NCBI GenBank assembly: GCA_002327305.1
Contig: DCUZ01000118.1
Span: 24,212 to 58,348, forward strand
Reading direction: 5' to 3'
DNA from: Holophagales bacterium UBA2201
GTDB lineage: Bacteria; Acidobacteriota; Thermoanaerobaculia; UBA2201
DNA: 34,137 nucleotides
Shown here: positions 15,901 to 22,479 of the stretch, one piece after another
How positions within the stretch are numbered: position 1 is the stretch's first letter
How the letters are laid out: each line of letters opens with the position of its first letter
Notes under the pieces: generated by a model
What the model was told of the DNA's origin: nothing
Databases searched by the model: none
Seen by the model: the letters and a program-made list of their open reading frames with translations, nothing else
Program-made: the position numbers and the translations under genes

Positions 15901-16796
15901 AGGAAGACGGGGACGATGTCCAGGAGGGCCGCCACCTGCGCCTTGTGGCCGGAGGAGACGAGGTCGTGGACTTCGCGGATTAGGTACGATGAGGCCGTAG
16001 GCCGTAGACCGTAGGCCGTAGTCGGGGATGGGATTGTAGCCGCACCCTTCAGGGTGCGCCGGGGCTCCTCCAAACGATCGGGCCGGCCATCGGGAGACGA
16101 GAAACGAGAGACGGGAGACGATGGAACATCGAGGATGCGGTAGAATCCCGGCTCCACTGCTTCCATTTTGCAATTTGCAATTTGCAATTTGCATTTATCG
16201 CCCGCGAAGACGATCTCTCCCGCAACGGCATGGTGCTCCGCGTCGGAGGTGGCGTCCACCGGGGCCCCGGCAAAGACATAGTCGCACCGGACCGCCGGGT
16301 CTCCCACTCCCGCCAGGAGACACTCCCCGTGCGCCAGGCCGATCTTCATCTTCAGGGCGAATTTCTTCACCGGCGTCCGGATGTTCTGGAACCGCGGCAT
16401 CTCCGCCTGCATCAGCGAGGCCGCTCGAAGCGCCGCCGAAAGCGATGGCGCTTCGGAGTTTAGAGTTTCGAGTTTCGGGTTTCGAGTTGTTTCTCTCTCC
16501 CCGGCTTCCGGCTTCCAGCTTCCGGCTTCCGGGAAGAAGCACAGGATGGCGTCGCCGCCAAATTTCATCACCTGGCCGCCATGGGAGTGGACGATGCCGA
16601 TCATGGCGGCGAAGTAGCGGTTGAGGACATCGGTGAGGACCTCCCCCCCTTCGGCCCCCAGGACCGACAGCGCCTCGGACATGGGGGTGAACCCCGAAAC
16701 ATCGGCGAAAAGCACCGACCCGGTGATCCACTCCTGCCACGGTTTTTCCCGGTCATGGGCCAGCAGGATGGGCGGCAGGAACGCCTCGGGCTTCAT
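12915..16796 (-). CDS. Class III nucleotidyl cyclase (two CHD domains) - AAA/STAND ATPase - TPR signalling protein with in-frame repeat insertions
   Basis: 1293 aa. The N-terminal cyclase domain has metal-binding Asp32 (FADVSGF) and Asp82 (GGDAILCFF). A second cyclase homology domain (about 295-430) keeps GD but lacks the first Asp, so it may be regulatory. The ATPase has Walker A GVPGVGKS (508-515) and Walker B LCIFLDD (Asp657/658). TPRs fill about 950-1290. It is probably a cytosolic sensor/transducer; actual cyclase activity is inferred. Compared with the family architecture, extra low-complexity peptides occur at about 91-115, 200-211, 225-269, 620-644 and 844-864. Each coincides with short tandem DNA repeats, yet the frame stays open throughout. 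The start is supported by TGCTATAAT 8 nt upstream, with no Shine-Dalgarno. Confidence 0.88.
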   Translation of the reverse strand: MKPEAFLPPILLAHDREKPWQEWITGSVLFADVSGFTPMSEALSVLGAEGGEVLTDVLNRYFAAMIGIVHSHGGQVMKFGGDAILCFFPEAGSWKPEAGERETTRNPKLETLNSEAPSLSAALRAASLMQAEMPRFQNIRTPVKKFALKMKIGLAHGECLLAGVGDPAVRCDYVFAGAPVDATSDAEHHAVAGEIVFAGDKCKLQIANCKMEAVEPGFYRILDVPSSPVSRFSSPDGRPDRLEEPRRTLKGAATIPSPTTAYGLRPTASSYLIREVHDLVSSGHKAQVAALLDIVPVFLQFTGFTYTREGFDLELFDAFFRTVMEITERHGGRLNRISMGDKGSTALLLFGAPNPMEKKEQLASQWALDLFAAVRSRFPRLTVGAGLNSGRVFTGIVGGSDRWEYTVMGDAVNFAARLMQGAESGQACASAPFVQQAKEVYGFDDLGKRRFKGKAEPLAVFALKERRRAGWTAGGQEQAVGRERETQALLERLGRAWKGEPGMAVIEGVPGVGKSFLASRILREANRKGWRTIPVRGEITRRSHAYAPWKDLFRDLLFQGMEPDLSVLEAVLLEDQKPYLPWFAEFFDLPAPEGIEAPHHDEETKKRLFQHQLSRLLLNSLESRVSSCGLKGGELETRNSKPETDASGHSPLCIFLDDLHWFDTLSLELLAAVLNHLKNQRLFILAATRPEWEKKEFEHRATVSILSLADLDREGCKVLAEGRLGGKVRDTLADFLYERTKGNPFFTHQLLDYLLHEDLLETRLGEWLLKRGVEQKGAMSGTEVLLAQVNRLPAAEQAHLRAAACMGPTFSLMVLKVVLGRSFRKGAMSTLTAAGYLFEQEQIPNPKSQIPNPKSEIRNPKSQIIYTFPHALVQETLYQSLPQRARKRLHRKIGLAMETLRAGNLEPLYPNLANHFLLAGIRPKAVEYSLLAGERLAERLSLPEAANCYRNAHALLRRSADARKWAVGLALCGLLLKAGKIGEGLATASRIQQAAARQQREGDFIEAGIHRFNAMQKAGNYGYTKQAARLLKRLRLDDEGHSEKLNYLLGVANYRQGDLGAAVEQFQHSMNAAHSAGNIQGQIDALLVLASIEKNRGRFDAALEYLDQGRKLARQGRQLYPELRLRIEYGVTLMFMKRFDEARDLLLELLPRADQYGDTYLTGVILLNLGSLHLNLGEAHKALAFLAEAQKHFKVIGTHNALARSSMQMGIAAYMQQNYEEAHLHYMEALRVFEKTGERIESCLGYYNLAEVCLNLGRREEARRWHAKGLKSFKPEDNPELHKMYLEIEEQIG
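14206..14268. repeat. ATTTGGG heptamer array inside the cyclase gene, exactly 9 units
   Basis: Seven ATTTGGG and two ATTTCGG units, 63 nt in all, which equals 21 codons. Read on the minus strand it encodes the seven-residue peptide repeat QIPNPKS about three times, between GYLFEQE and YTFPHALVQETLY. Same unit family as the arrays around the four-helix-bundle gene. Confidence 0.92.
14865..14936. repeat. Inverted pair of TTTCGAG-type heptamer arrays inside the cyclase gene
   Basis: Left arm (14865-14892): GGTTTCG twice, then AGTTTCG twice. Right arm (14916-14936): ACTCGAG, ACCCGAG, ACTCGAG, running the other way. The arms can pair imperfectly across a C-rich loop. The region encodes about 25 extra residues just before the Walker B strand. 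Confidence 0.75.
15993..16020. repeat. GGCCGTA heptamer array, 4 units, in frame
   Basis: GGCCGTA, GGCCGTA, GACCGTA, GGCCGTA, followed by a partial unit. It lies in the linker between the two cyclase domains. Confidence 0.8.
16035..16060. repeat. REP-like hairpin repeat, copy 2, inside the cyclase gene
   Basis: It reads TGTAGCCGCACCCTT followed by CAGGGTGCGCC, with perfect GCACCCT/AGGGTGC pairing. It matches the intergenic copy at 3394-3419 and is translated here as part of the linker (RRTLKGAAT). Confidence 0.7.
16094..16121. repeat. GAGACGA heptamer array, 4 units, in frame
   Basis: GAGACGA, GAAACGA, GAGACGG, GAGACGA. It lies in the same inter-cyclase linker as the GGCCGTA array and the REP-like hairpin. 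Confidence 0.8.
16166..16198. repeat. TTTGCAA heptamer array, about 4 units, in frame
   Basis: Repeated ATTTGCA units flanked by partial copies, strikingly AT-rich against the surrounding coding DNA. It encodes the peptide KCKLQIANCKM near the end of the first cyclase domain. Confidence 0.8.
16452..16526. repeat. Two adjacent heptamer arrays (GAGTTTC and CTTCCGG types) in frame
   Basis: From about 16458 run GAGTTTA, GAGTTTC, GAGTTTC, GGGTTTC and GAGTTGT. From about 16500 run GGCTTCC, GGCTTCC, AGCTTCC, GGCTTCC and GGGAAG. Together they encode about 25 extra residues after CFFPEA in the first cyclase domain, in a loop after metal-binding Asp82. Confidence 0.75.
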
Positions 16797-16804
16797 TGGG
16801 GCAG

Positions 16805-16813
16805 ATTATAGCA
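16805..16813 (-). promoter_or_regulatory. Extended -10 promoter of the cyclase-AAA-TPR gene
   Basis: On the minus strand TGCTATAAT, then 8 nt to the ATG. It is identical to the extended -10 in front of the aldehyde dehydrogenase. The mRNA leader would be 0-2 nt. Confidence 0.6.
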
Positions 16814-16890
16814 GTTAAGGCGGCATGCAACCGGCGGAAGGCGCCGGGCAGAAGCGCCCCCAACCCACCCCCGGCCGAAAAAACTACCGC

Positions 16891-17002
16891 CTTCCCCCTT
16901 CCTCCTTCCTCCTTCCTCCTTCTTCCTTCCCCCTTCTTCCTTCCCCCTTCTGCCTTCCTCCTTCTGCCTTCTTCCTTCCTCCTTCTGCCTTCTGCCTTCC
17001 CC
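16891..17002. repeat. CTTCCTC-type heptamer array, 16 units
   Basis: All units start CTTC: five CTTCCTC, four CTTCCCC, three CTTCTTC and four CTTCTGC, 112 nt with no slippage from the 7-nt period. The array is pure pyrimidine-rich on the + strand (G only in the TGC units) and ends 16 nt before the CRP-type palindrome. Confidence 0.92.
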
Positions 17003-17018
17003 CTGGCTCCTCCCCGGG

Positions 17019-17034
17019 TGTGACGCCCGTCACA
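17019..17034. promoter_or_regulatory. CRP/FNR-family operator, copy 2
   Basis: TGTGACGCCCGTCACA, identical in all 16 bases to copy 1 at 3472-3487. It lies 80 nt before the start codon of the first BACON-like gene. The shared TATTTGAT(G/T)TATT patch occurs downstream of both copies, but at different distances. Confidence 0.7.
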
Positions 17035-17053
17035 CTATTTGATTTATTACCGG

Positions 17054-17068
17054 TAGATACTGTAGGAT
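17054..17068 (+). promoter_or_regulatory. Candidate -10 region of the BACON-like operon
   Basis: Two overlapping choices are visible: TAGATA (17054-17059), which would place the palindrome near -40 (class II), and TAGGAT (17063-17068), which would place it near -48. I cannot decide between them. Confidence 0.35.
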
Positions 17069-17113
17069 ACCGTTATGGTGGGAAGTGTTCCCATAGCCCT
17101 GAAGGAGGCCCGT

Positions 17114-19771
17114 ATGAATCGCAAATCCCTGCCGCTGGTCCTGGCCCTGATGGTCGCCCTAACCTCCGTGGCTTTTGCCCAGTACGATTTCCCCTGTATT
17201 GTCCTCGTCACTTCCCCCCAGGATGGGGAGGTCTGGCAAGCCGGACAGACCTATTCCGTCACATGGGACTTGAGCGGGTGGGAATGCCCGTACATCATGC
17301 AGTTCCATTCCGTCGAACTGGTCGGCCTCTCCCCGACCGGCGCCGAGATGATCCTGGATACCCTGACCGGTATCTCCACCCAAAGCCCCATGCAGTACAC
17401 CCCTTCCAGTTCCGTCGCGGGCTATGCTTCGTACGTGATCCGGTTCTGGATCGAGTTCGAATGGGGACGGATGATGCCCTACATGGCCGGCCAGAGCCCG
17501 ACCTTCATGATCTCCGATGACACAGCCCCCCCCCTCGCGGTGGAGCCCTCATCCCTCAGCTTCATCCTCTCCGAGGGCAGCGGCACCGCGTCCCGAACGG
17601 TCTATGTCACCTCCAACAAGGGGTCCATCCGCTGGACCACCGCCGTGAGCCACTCCTGGCTCTCCGCCAGCCCGCCGAGCGGCACCTCGGTGGAGGGCGG
17701 GGGAAGCGTGCCGGTGGCGGTTTCCGTGGCCGCCGCGGGCCTGCCCCCGGGCAAGTACCCGGCCACCCTGGTCTTCACCGGATCGGGGCAGAGCGGCGAG
17801 GCGATCGTCAAAGTGACGCTCACCATCGTCGCCGGAGGCGGGGACGCCAGCCTGGAGGTCTCGCCGAATCGGGTCATTTTCACCCATCGCGTGGGAGCCA
17901 ATATCCAACCCCAGGAGGTGCTCCTGTCGAACACGGGGAGCGAGCGGACCCCCTGGATGGCCGAGGTCGGCGCCGACTGGCTCAAGGTGAGCCCCATGGA
18001 GGGGACCCTTTCGGGCGGCGCCACCACCCCCGTCGCCTTCTCCATTCAAACGCAGTTCGCCCTCCCCGGTTCCCACCGGACCTATGTCCATTTCTGGGGT
18101 TCCAACGGCAAAGACCTGGCCGTTCTCGTGGAACTGAACCTGACGGAGGCGGCCGGCACGGGCCCCTGGCCGCCGTCGGGCCAGCCGCGGCTGACCCTCC
18201 CCGCGGCGGCCAACATCGGCGGCGGGTACGGCTCCTTCTGGTCCACCGACGCCGCCATCATCCCCACCCATCGTCTCGCCCGGGCCGCCCACGCCCGGCA
18301 CAAGGCCGAGGCCCTGCGCTCCCTGCCGGCCGGTTCCGCCCTCCTCAGCGGGGACCGGATTGACGCCCTGATCGCCGGATGGGAGGAGGAGTCCCGGGCT
18401 TCCGCCCCCCGCGGGACCACGCAATTCATCTGGGGGGCCCTGGGCACCCCCAAGACGCCCCGGGCCGCCGAGGCGGTCATCACCACCACGCCCCTCACGG
18501 ACGACGGCCCCACCCTCTTCCTGGACATCCTGGGACGGTACTTTGCCCTGACCGGCACTTCCGGGTTCCTCCAGGCGGCCGGAAACGACGCGGACGAGGC
18601 CCTTCTGGTCAGCCGCACCTACACGATCCAGGGGACCGCCCGGGATGAATCGACCACGGAGACCTACGGCCAGTCGGTCCAGGCCCCGACCAACCAGGAG
18701 GTCATCGGCCCCGAGGGCGGCACCGCCTACGTCCCGGGCCTCCGCTACGAGCCGGCCGCGGGAAGCTCCAAGGGCTGGCGGAGCAACCTCTTCGTCACCG
18801 AGATCGGCGGCGTCGCCACCTCCGTCACCGTCCAACTTCACGACATGGACGGCGTCCCCGTGGGGACCGCGCAGACCAAGACCCTCGAGCCCTTCACCCA
18901 GTGGGCCATCCCCAGCGTGGGCCCCGCGCTCGGGACGACGCTTCCATGGACCTACGCCACCGTGACCAGCGCCGGAGGCGGCTCCATCGTCGCCCTGGGA
19001 AGCGTGGTGGACAACAATTCCAACGACCCCACCACGATCAACGGCTATGTCGCCAAGTCCATAGACGGCGCCTGGACCCTCTTCCTCCCCGCCGCCGTCC
19101 GCGTCCCGGGCGCCTACGGCACCAACTGGCGTTCCGACCTCACCCTCCTCAACGCCTCCGCCTCCACGGCCTCCTTCACCCTCCAGTTCGTCCCCATGGC
19201 CGGCACCGGCGCCGGCGTCCTCGAGGTCCCCCTCACCCTCGCCCCCTACGCCATGGAGATCCATCCCGACATCGTCGCCTCCCTCTTCCAGCAGGAGACC
19301 GCCGCCGGGAGCCTCCGCCTCGTCGGCGTGGACACCGGCACCCTGCTCGCCTTCAACCGCATCTACAACCTCGCGGACAACGGCCGCACCTACGGCCAGG
19401 GGACCGGCGCCTACCGCCCCTCCGACGCCGTGGGGCGCAACGACGGCACCCTTTACGCCGTCGGCCTGGAGCGCTCACCCCAGTACCGGACCAACGTGGG
19501 GGTGGTGGAGACGGCCGGCGCCTCCGCCACCGTCCTCTTCACCGTCGTCGCCCCCACGGGGGAATCCCGCGGCTACATGGCCAAGATCGCCCCCGGCCAG
19601 TGGTTCCAGGCCGACGACCTGATCCGCGACAAGGTCGGCTTCGCCGAGGACTTCGCCAACGCGTGGGTCATGATCGACGTCGTCGAGGGAGAGGGCCGGG
19701 TCATCGGCTACGGATCCATCGCCGACAACGTTTCGGGCGACGCCACCTATCTCAAACTGGAGCGCCGGTGA
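17114..19771 (+). CDS. Secreted BACON-like / beta-sandwich repeat protein, paralog A
   Basis: 885 aa. The ATG at 17114 has AAGGAGG 5 nt before it and starts a clear signal peptide ending ...SVAFAQ; an in-frame ATG at 17075 lies too close to the promoter. Residues about 27-125 resemble a Kre9/KNH-type Ig-like domain (TSPQDGEVWQAGQTYSVTW). Two BACON-like domains follow (about 150-255 and 258-360, with SWLSASPPSG and DWLKVSPMEG). The rest is four related modules starting near residues 369, 554, 671 and 790, with cores SFWSTDAAI, GWRSNLFVTE, NWRSDLTLLN and QYRTNVGVVE; the first is interrupted by an Ala-rich helical insert. BACON domains are usually associated with carbohydrate or surface binding; function here is not known. 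It is the first gene of a two-gene operon with paralog B. Confidence 0.85.
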   Translation: MNRKSLPLVLALMVALTSVAFAQYDFPCIVLVTSPQDGEVWQAGQTYSVTWDLSGWECPYIMQFHSVELVGLSPTGAEMILDTLTGISTQSPMQYTPSSSVAGYASYVIRFWIEFEWGRMMPYMAGQSPTFMISDDTAPPLAVEPSSLSFILSEGSGTASRTVYVTSNKGSIRWTTAVSHSWLSASPPSGTSVEGGGSVPVAVSVAAAGLPPGKYPATLVFTGSGQSGEAIVKVTLTIVAGGGDASLEVSPNRVIFTHRVGANIQPQEVLLSNTGSERTPWMAEVGADWLKVSPMEGTLSGGATTPVAFSIQTQFALPGSHRTYVHFWGSNGKDLAVLVELNLTEAAGTGPWPPSGQPRLTLPAAANIGGGYGSFWSTDAAIIPTHRLARAAHARHKAEALRSLPAGSALLSGDRIDALIAGWEEESRASAPRGTTQFIWGALGTPKTPRAAEAVITTTPLTDDGPTLFLDILGRYFALTGTSGFLQAAGNDADEALLVSRTYTIQGTARDESTTETYGQSVQAPTNQEVIGPEGGTAYVPGLRYEPAAGSSKGWRSNLFVTEIGGVATSVTVQLHDMDGVPVGTAQTKTLEPFTQWAIPSVGPALGTTLPWTYATVTSAGGGSIVALGSVVDNNSNDPTTINGYVAKSIDGAWTLFLPAAVRVPGAYGTNWRSDLTLLNASASTASFTLQFVPMAGTGAGVLEVPLTLAPYAMEIHPDIVASLFQQETAAGSLRLVGVDTGTLLAFNRIYNLADNGRTYGQGTGAYRPSDAVGRNDGTLYAVGLERSPQYRTNVGVVETAGASATVLFTVVAPTGESRGYMAKIAPGQWFQADDLIRDKVGFAEDFANAWVMIDVVEGEGRVIGYGSIADNVSGDATYLKLERR
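19139..19204 (+). repeat. 66-bp tract identical to 21788-21853 in paralog B
   Basis: The tract covers LTLLNASASTASFTLQFVPMAG of module 3 and is identical at all 66 bases in the two BACON-like paralogs, while flanking sequence differs at many positions. Confidence 0.85.
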
Positions 19772-19807
19772 TCCGGCCCTGACCCGAACCCCATGCGAGG
19801 AGAGTGC

Positions 19808-22420
19808 ATGCCCTATTTCCGCCCGGTTGCCGCGCTCGTCATCCTGCTCCTGTGCGCCCCTTTCGCCCCGGCCCAGACGGATCAACTGTGCGAGGTGGTC
19901 GTCACCAGCCCCGCCGCCGGTGAAACCTGGATCGTCGATCAGCGCTACGTGATCCGGTGGACCAGCGAGGGGCTGTGCCCCGCCGCGTTCACCCGGGTCG
20001 AACTGCTGGGACGGAACAACAACATGTCGGGCCGGGTGATTTTCACGCTCACCAATGTCGTCAATCGGGGGCAGGAATTCTTCGTCCCCACCGGGGAGAT
20101 GCTGGGCTACGAGGAGTATTTTTTCCGATTCTGGGGCGTGGCGGGGGAACAGGGGATGGCCGAGGAGCTCCTCGGCTCCAGCGCCCTGTTCTTTATCTCG
20201 AAGGACGCCCTCCCCTCTCTCTCCGTTGACCCCGACCGCCTCCGGTTCGTCCTCGCCGCGGGGGACGCTTCGAGGACCGAAACGGTCTTTCTGCGGGCCA
20301 ACAACGGGGCGCTTTCCTGGAAGGCCGTCCCCGGGAAGGGATGGATGACCGCCTCCCCCGCCGAAGGGACGCTGGAACCGGGCGGGGAGGCCCGGGCCGT
20401 GAGCGTCGCCGTTTCGGCCCAGGGCCTGGGCCCCGACACCTACCGCGCCTCGCTCGTTTTCAAGGACGCCCAGGGAGGGGAGGCCTCCGCCGCGGTGACG
20501 ATGGAGATGACGGTCGTTCCCCCCGCCGACGGCACCCCCTTCCTGGAGTTCGACGCCGACCGCATCACCTTCACGCACCGGCTGGAGGACGCCTACCCCC
20601 CCCGGAGGTTCACCCTTTCCAACACCGGAACGGCGCCCGCCGGCTGGCTGGTCGAGCCGGGGGCCCCCTGGCTCAGCATCACCCCCTCTTCCGGAACCCT
20701 CGCGGCCGGCGCCTCGACCACCGTCACGTTCATCGTCCTGCGGGACTTCGCCGCCCCGGGCTCCCACCGGACCTTTACCCGGTTCAAGGGCTCGGACGGC
20801 CGCGACCTGACCGTTCTGGTCTCCCTCAACCTCACCCAGCCCACCGCCGCCGGCGCCTGGCCCCCCTCCTCCAAACCCCGCCAGACCCTCCCCGTGGCCG
20901 CCAACGCCCCCGGCGCCTACGGCTCCTTCTGGTCCACGGACGCCACCGTCCTTCCCGCGGGGCGCTCCGCCCAGGCCGCCCACGCCCGCCTCAAGCTCCG
21001 CGCCCTCGACACGGTGGCCGGCGGCGCCTCCCTCCCCGTCCGGGCCCACCTGGAGCGATTGTGTGAAGCCATGGGCGGGCCCGGCCGCGGCACCACCCAG
21101 TTCATCTGGGGCGCTCTCGGGCAGAAAGTCCGTGCCGAGGCCGTCCTCACGGAAACCGCCCTCCCCGACGAGGGCCCCACCCTCTTCCTCGACATCCTCG
21201 GCCAGTACTTCGGCCTCACCGGTGCCTCCGCATTCCTCCAGGCCGCCGGCGACCGCGCCGGCGACCTTCTCGCCGTCAGCCGCACCTACTCCACCGATGC
21301 CGCCGGCGACACCTACGGCCAGTCGGTGGTGGCCCCCACCCCCCAGGAGGTCATCGGCCCCGAGGGCGGGACCGCGTATGTGCCGGGACTGCGAACCGAA
21401 CCGGCAACAGCGAGGTCCAAGGGATGGCGCAGCAACCTCTTCGTCACCGAGCTCGACGGCGTCCCCACCGCCGTTACCGCCCGCCTCTTCGACGCCGGCG
21501 GCAACGCCGTCGGCAACGCCCTCTCCCGGACCCTCGCCCCCTACTCCCAGTGGCAGATCGTCAACATCGCCGGCGCCTTCGGCACCACCGCCCCCTGGAC
21601 CTATGCCGAAATCTCCAGTGCCGGCGGCGGTTCCGTCGTCGCCCTCGGCTCGATCGTGGACAACGCTTCCAACGACCCCACCACGATCAACGGCTTCGTC
21701 ACCGGGCCCCTCGACGGCGCCCGGACCCTTTTCCTCCCCGCCGTCGTCCGCGTCCCCGGCGCCTACGGCACCCACTGGCACTCCGATCTCACCCTCCTCA
21801 ACGCCTCCGCCTCCACGGCCTCCTTCACCCTCCAGTTCGTCCCCATGGCCGGCTCCGCCGAAGGCGTCATCGAGGTCCCCGTCACCCTTCCCCCCTTCGC
21901 CATGGGCGTCTATCCCGACATCGTCGCCTTCCTCTTCCATCTCGACACCGCCGCCGGAAGCGTCCGCCTCACCGGCGCGGACCCCGGCACCCTCCTCGCC
22001 TTCAACCGCATCTACAACCTCGCCGCCGACGGCTCCACCTACGGCCAGGGCACCGCCGCCTACCGGGCCGCCGACGCCGTCGGACTCAACGACGGCACCC
22101 TTTACGCCCTGGGCCTTGAACGCTCCCCCAAATACCGCACCAATGCCGGCGTCGTCGAGACCGCCGGCGAGCCCGCCACCGTCCTTTTCACCGTCGTCTC
22201 CCCCGCCGGCGAGGCCCGCCCCTACCTGGTTTCCCTCGCCCCCGGCCAATGGATGCAGGCCGACGACATCATCCGCGACAAGGCCGGTTTCGCGGCCGAC
22301 TTCTCCAACGCCTGGGTCATGATGGATGTCGTCGCCGGAAACGGACGCGTCATCGGCTATGCCTCCATCATCGACAACGACTCCTCGGACGCCACCTACA
22401 TCCGACCGGGAAGGCGGTGA
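19808..22420 (+). CDS. Secreted BACON-like / beta-sandwich repeat protein, paralog B
   Basis: 870 aa. The start at 19808 is chosen over the ATG at 19793 because GAGGAG then precedes it at normal spacing and the signal peptide (...APFAPAQ) has the usual length. Same domain order as paralog A: Kre9-like (VVTSPAAGETWIVDQRYVIRW), two BACON-like domains (GWMTASPAEG, PWLSITPSSG) and four beta modules at about residues 369, 538, 656 and 775 (SFWSTDATV, GWRSNLFVTE, HWHSDLTLLN, KYRTNAGVVE). The genes are 36 nt apart with no terminator between, so they are probably cotranscribed. A 66-nt stretch of module 3 is identical in both genes at every base, although most of the alignment differs at many third positions. 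Confidence 0.85.
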   Translation: MPYFRPVAALVILLLCAPFAPAQTDQLCEVVVTSPAAGETWIVDQRYVIRWTSEGLCPAAFTRVELLGRNNNMSGRVIFTLTNVVNRGQEFFVPTGEMLGYEEYFFRFWGVAGEQGMAEELLGSSALFFISKDALPSLSVDPDRLRFVLAAGDASRTETVFLRANNGALSWKAVPGKGWMTASPAEGTLEPGGEARAVSVAVSAQGLGPDTYRASLVFKDAQGGEASAAVTMEMTVVPPADGTPFLEFDADRITFTHRLEDAYPPRRFTLSNTGTAPAGWLVEPGAPWLSITPSSGTLAAGASTTVTFIVLRDFAAPGSHRTFTRFKGSDGRDLTVLVSLNLTQPTAAGAWPPSSKPRQTLPVAANAPGAYGSFWSTDATVLPAGRSAQAAHARLKLRALDTVAGGASLPVRAHLERLCEAMGGPGRGTTQFIWGALGQKVRAEAVLTETALPDEGPTLFLDILGQYFGLTGASAFLQAAGDRAGDLLAVSRTYSTDAAGDTYGQSVVAPTPQEVIGPEGGTAYVPGLRTEPATARSKGWRSNLFVTELDGVPTAVTARLFDAGGNAVGNALSRTLAPYSQWQIVNIAGAFGTTAPWTYAEISSAGGGSVVALGSIVDNASNDPTTINGFVTGPLDGARTLFLPAVVRVPGAYGTHWHSDLTLLNASASTASFTLQFVPMAGSAEGVIEVPVTLPPFAMGVYPDIVAFLFHLDTAAGSVRLTGADPGTLLAFNRIYNLAADGSTYGQGTAAYRAADAVGLNDGTLYALGLERSPKYRTNAGVVETAGEPATVLFTVVSPAGEARPYLVSLAPGQWMQADDIIRDKAGFAADFSNAWVMMDVVAGNGRVIGYASIIDNDSSDATYIRPGRR

Positions 22421-22454
22421 GCCGCCGGGAGGCCCAACGCCCGATGGGAAGGAG

Positions 22455-22479
22455 ACGGCCGGCCCCCGGGGCCGGCCGT
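22455..22479. terminator. Bidirectional terminator hairpin between convergent genes
   Basis: Perfect 11-bp stem ACGGCCGGCCC/GGGCCGGCCGT with a 3-nt loop, occupying most of the 59-nt gap between paralog B and the kinase gene. The T-tract is weak on both sides. Confidence 0.6.

Larger units (their letters stand above)
16797..17113. other. 317-nt intergenic region between divergent genes
   Basis: It contains the minus-strand cyclase promoter (16805-16813), a 16-unit heptamer array (16891-17002), the second CRP-type palindrome (17019-17034), an AT-rich promoter patch and the AAGGAGG site (17102-17108) of the next gene. No coding sequence is supported. Confidence 0.7.

Noticed and set aside
12426..17002. 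CRISPR-like arrays
   Set aside because: Units are 7 nt and contiguous, with no spacers and no cas genes.
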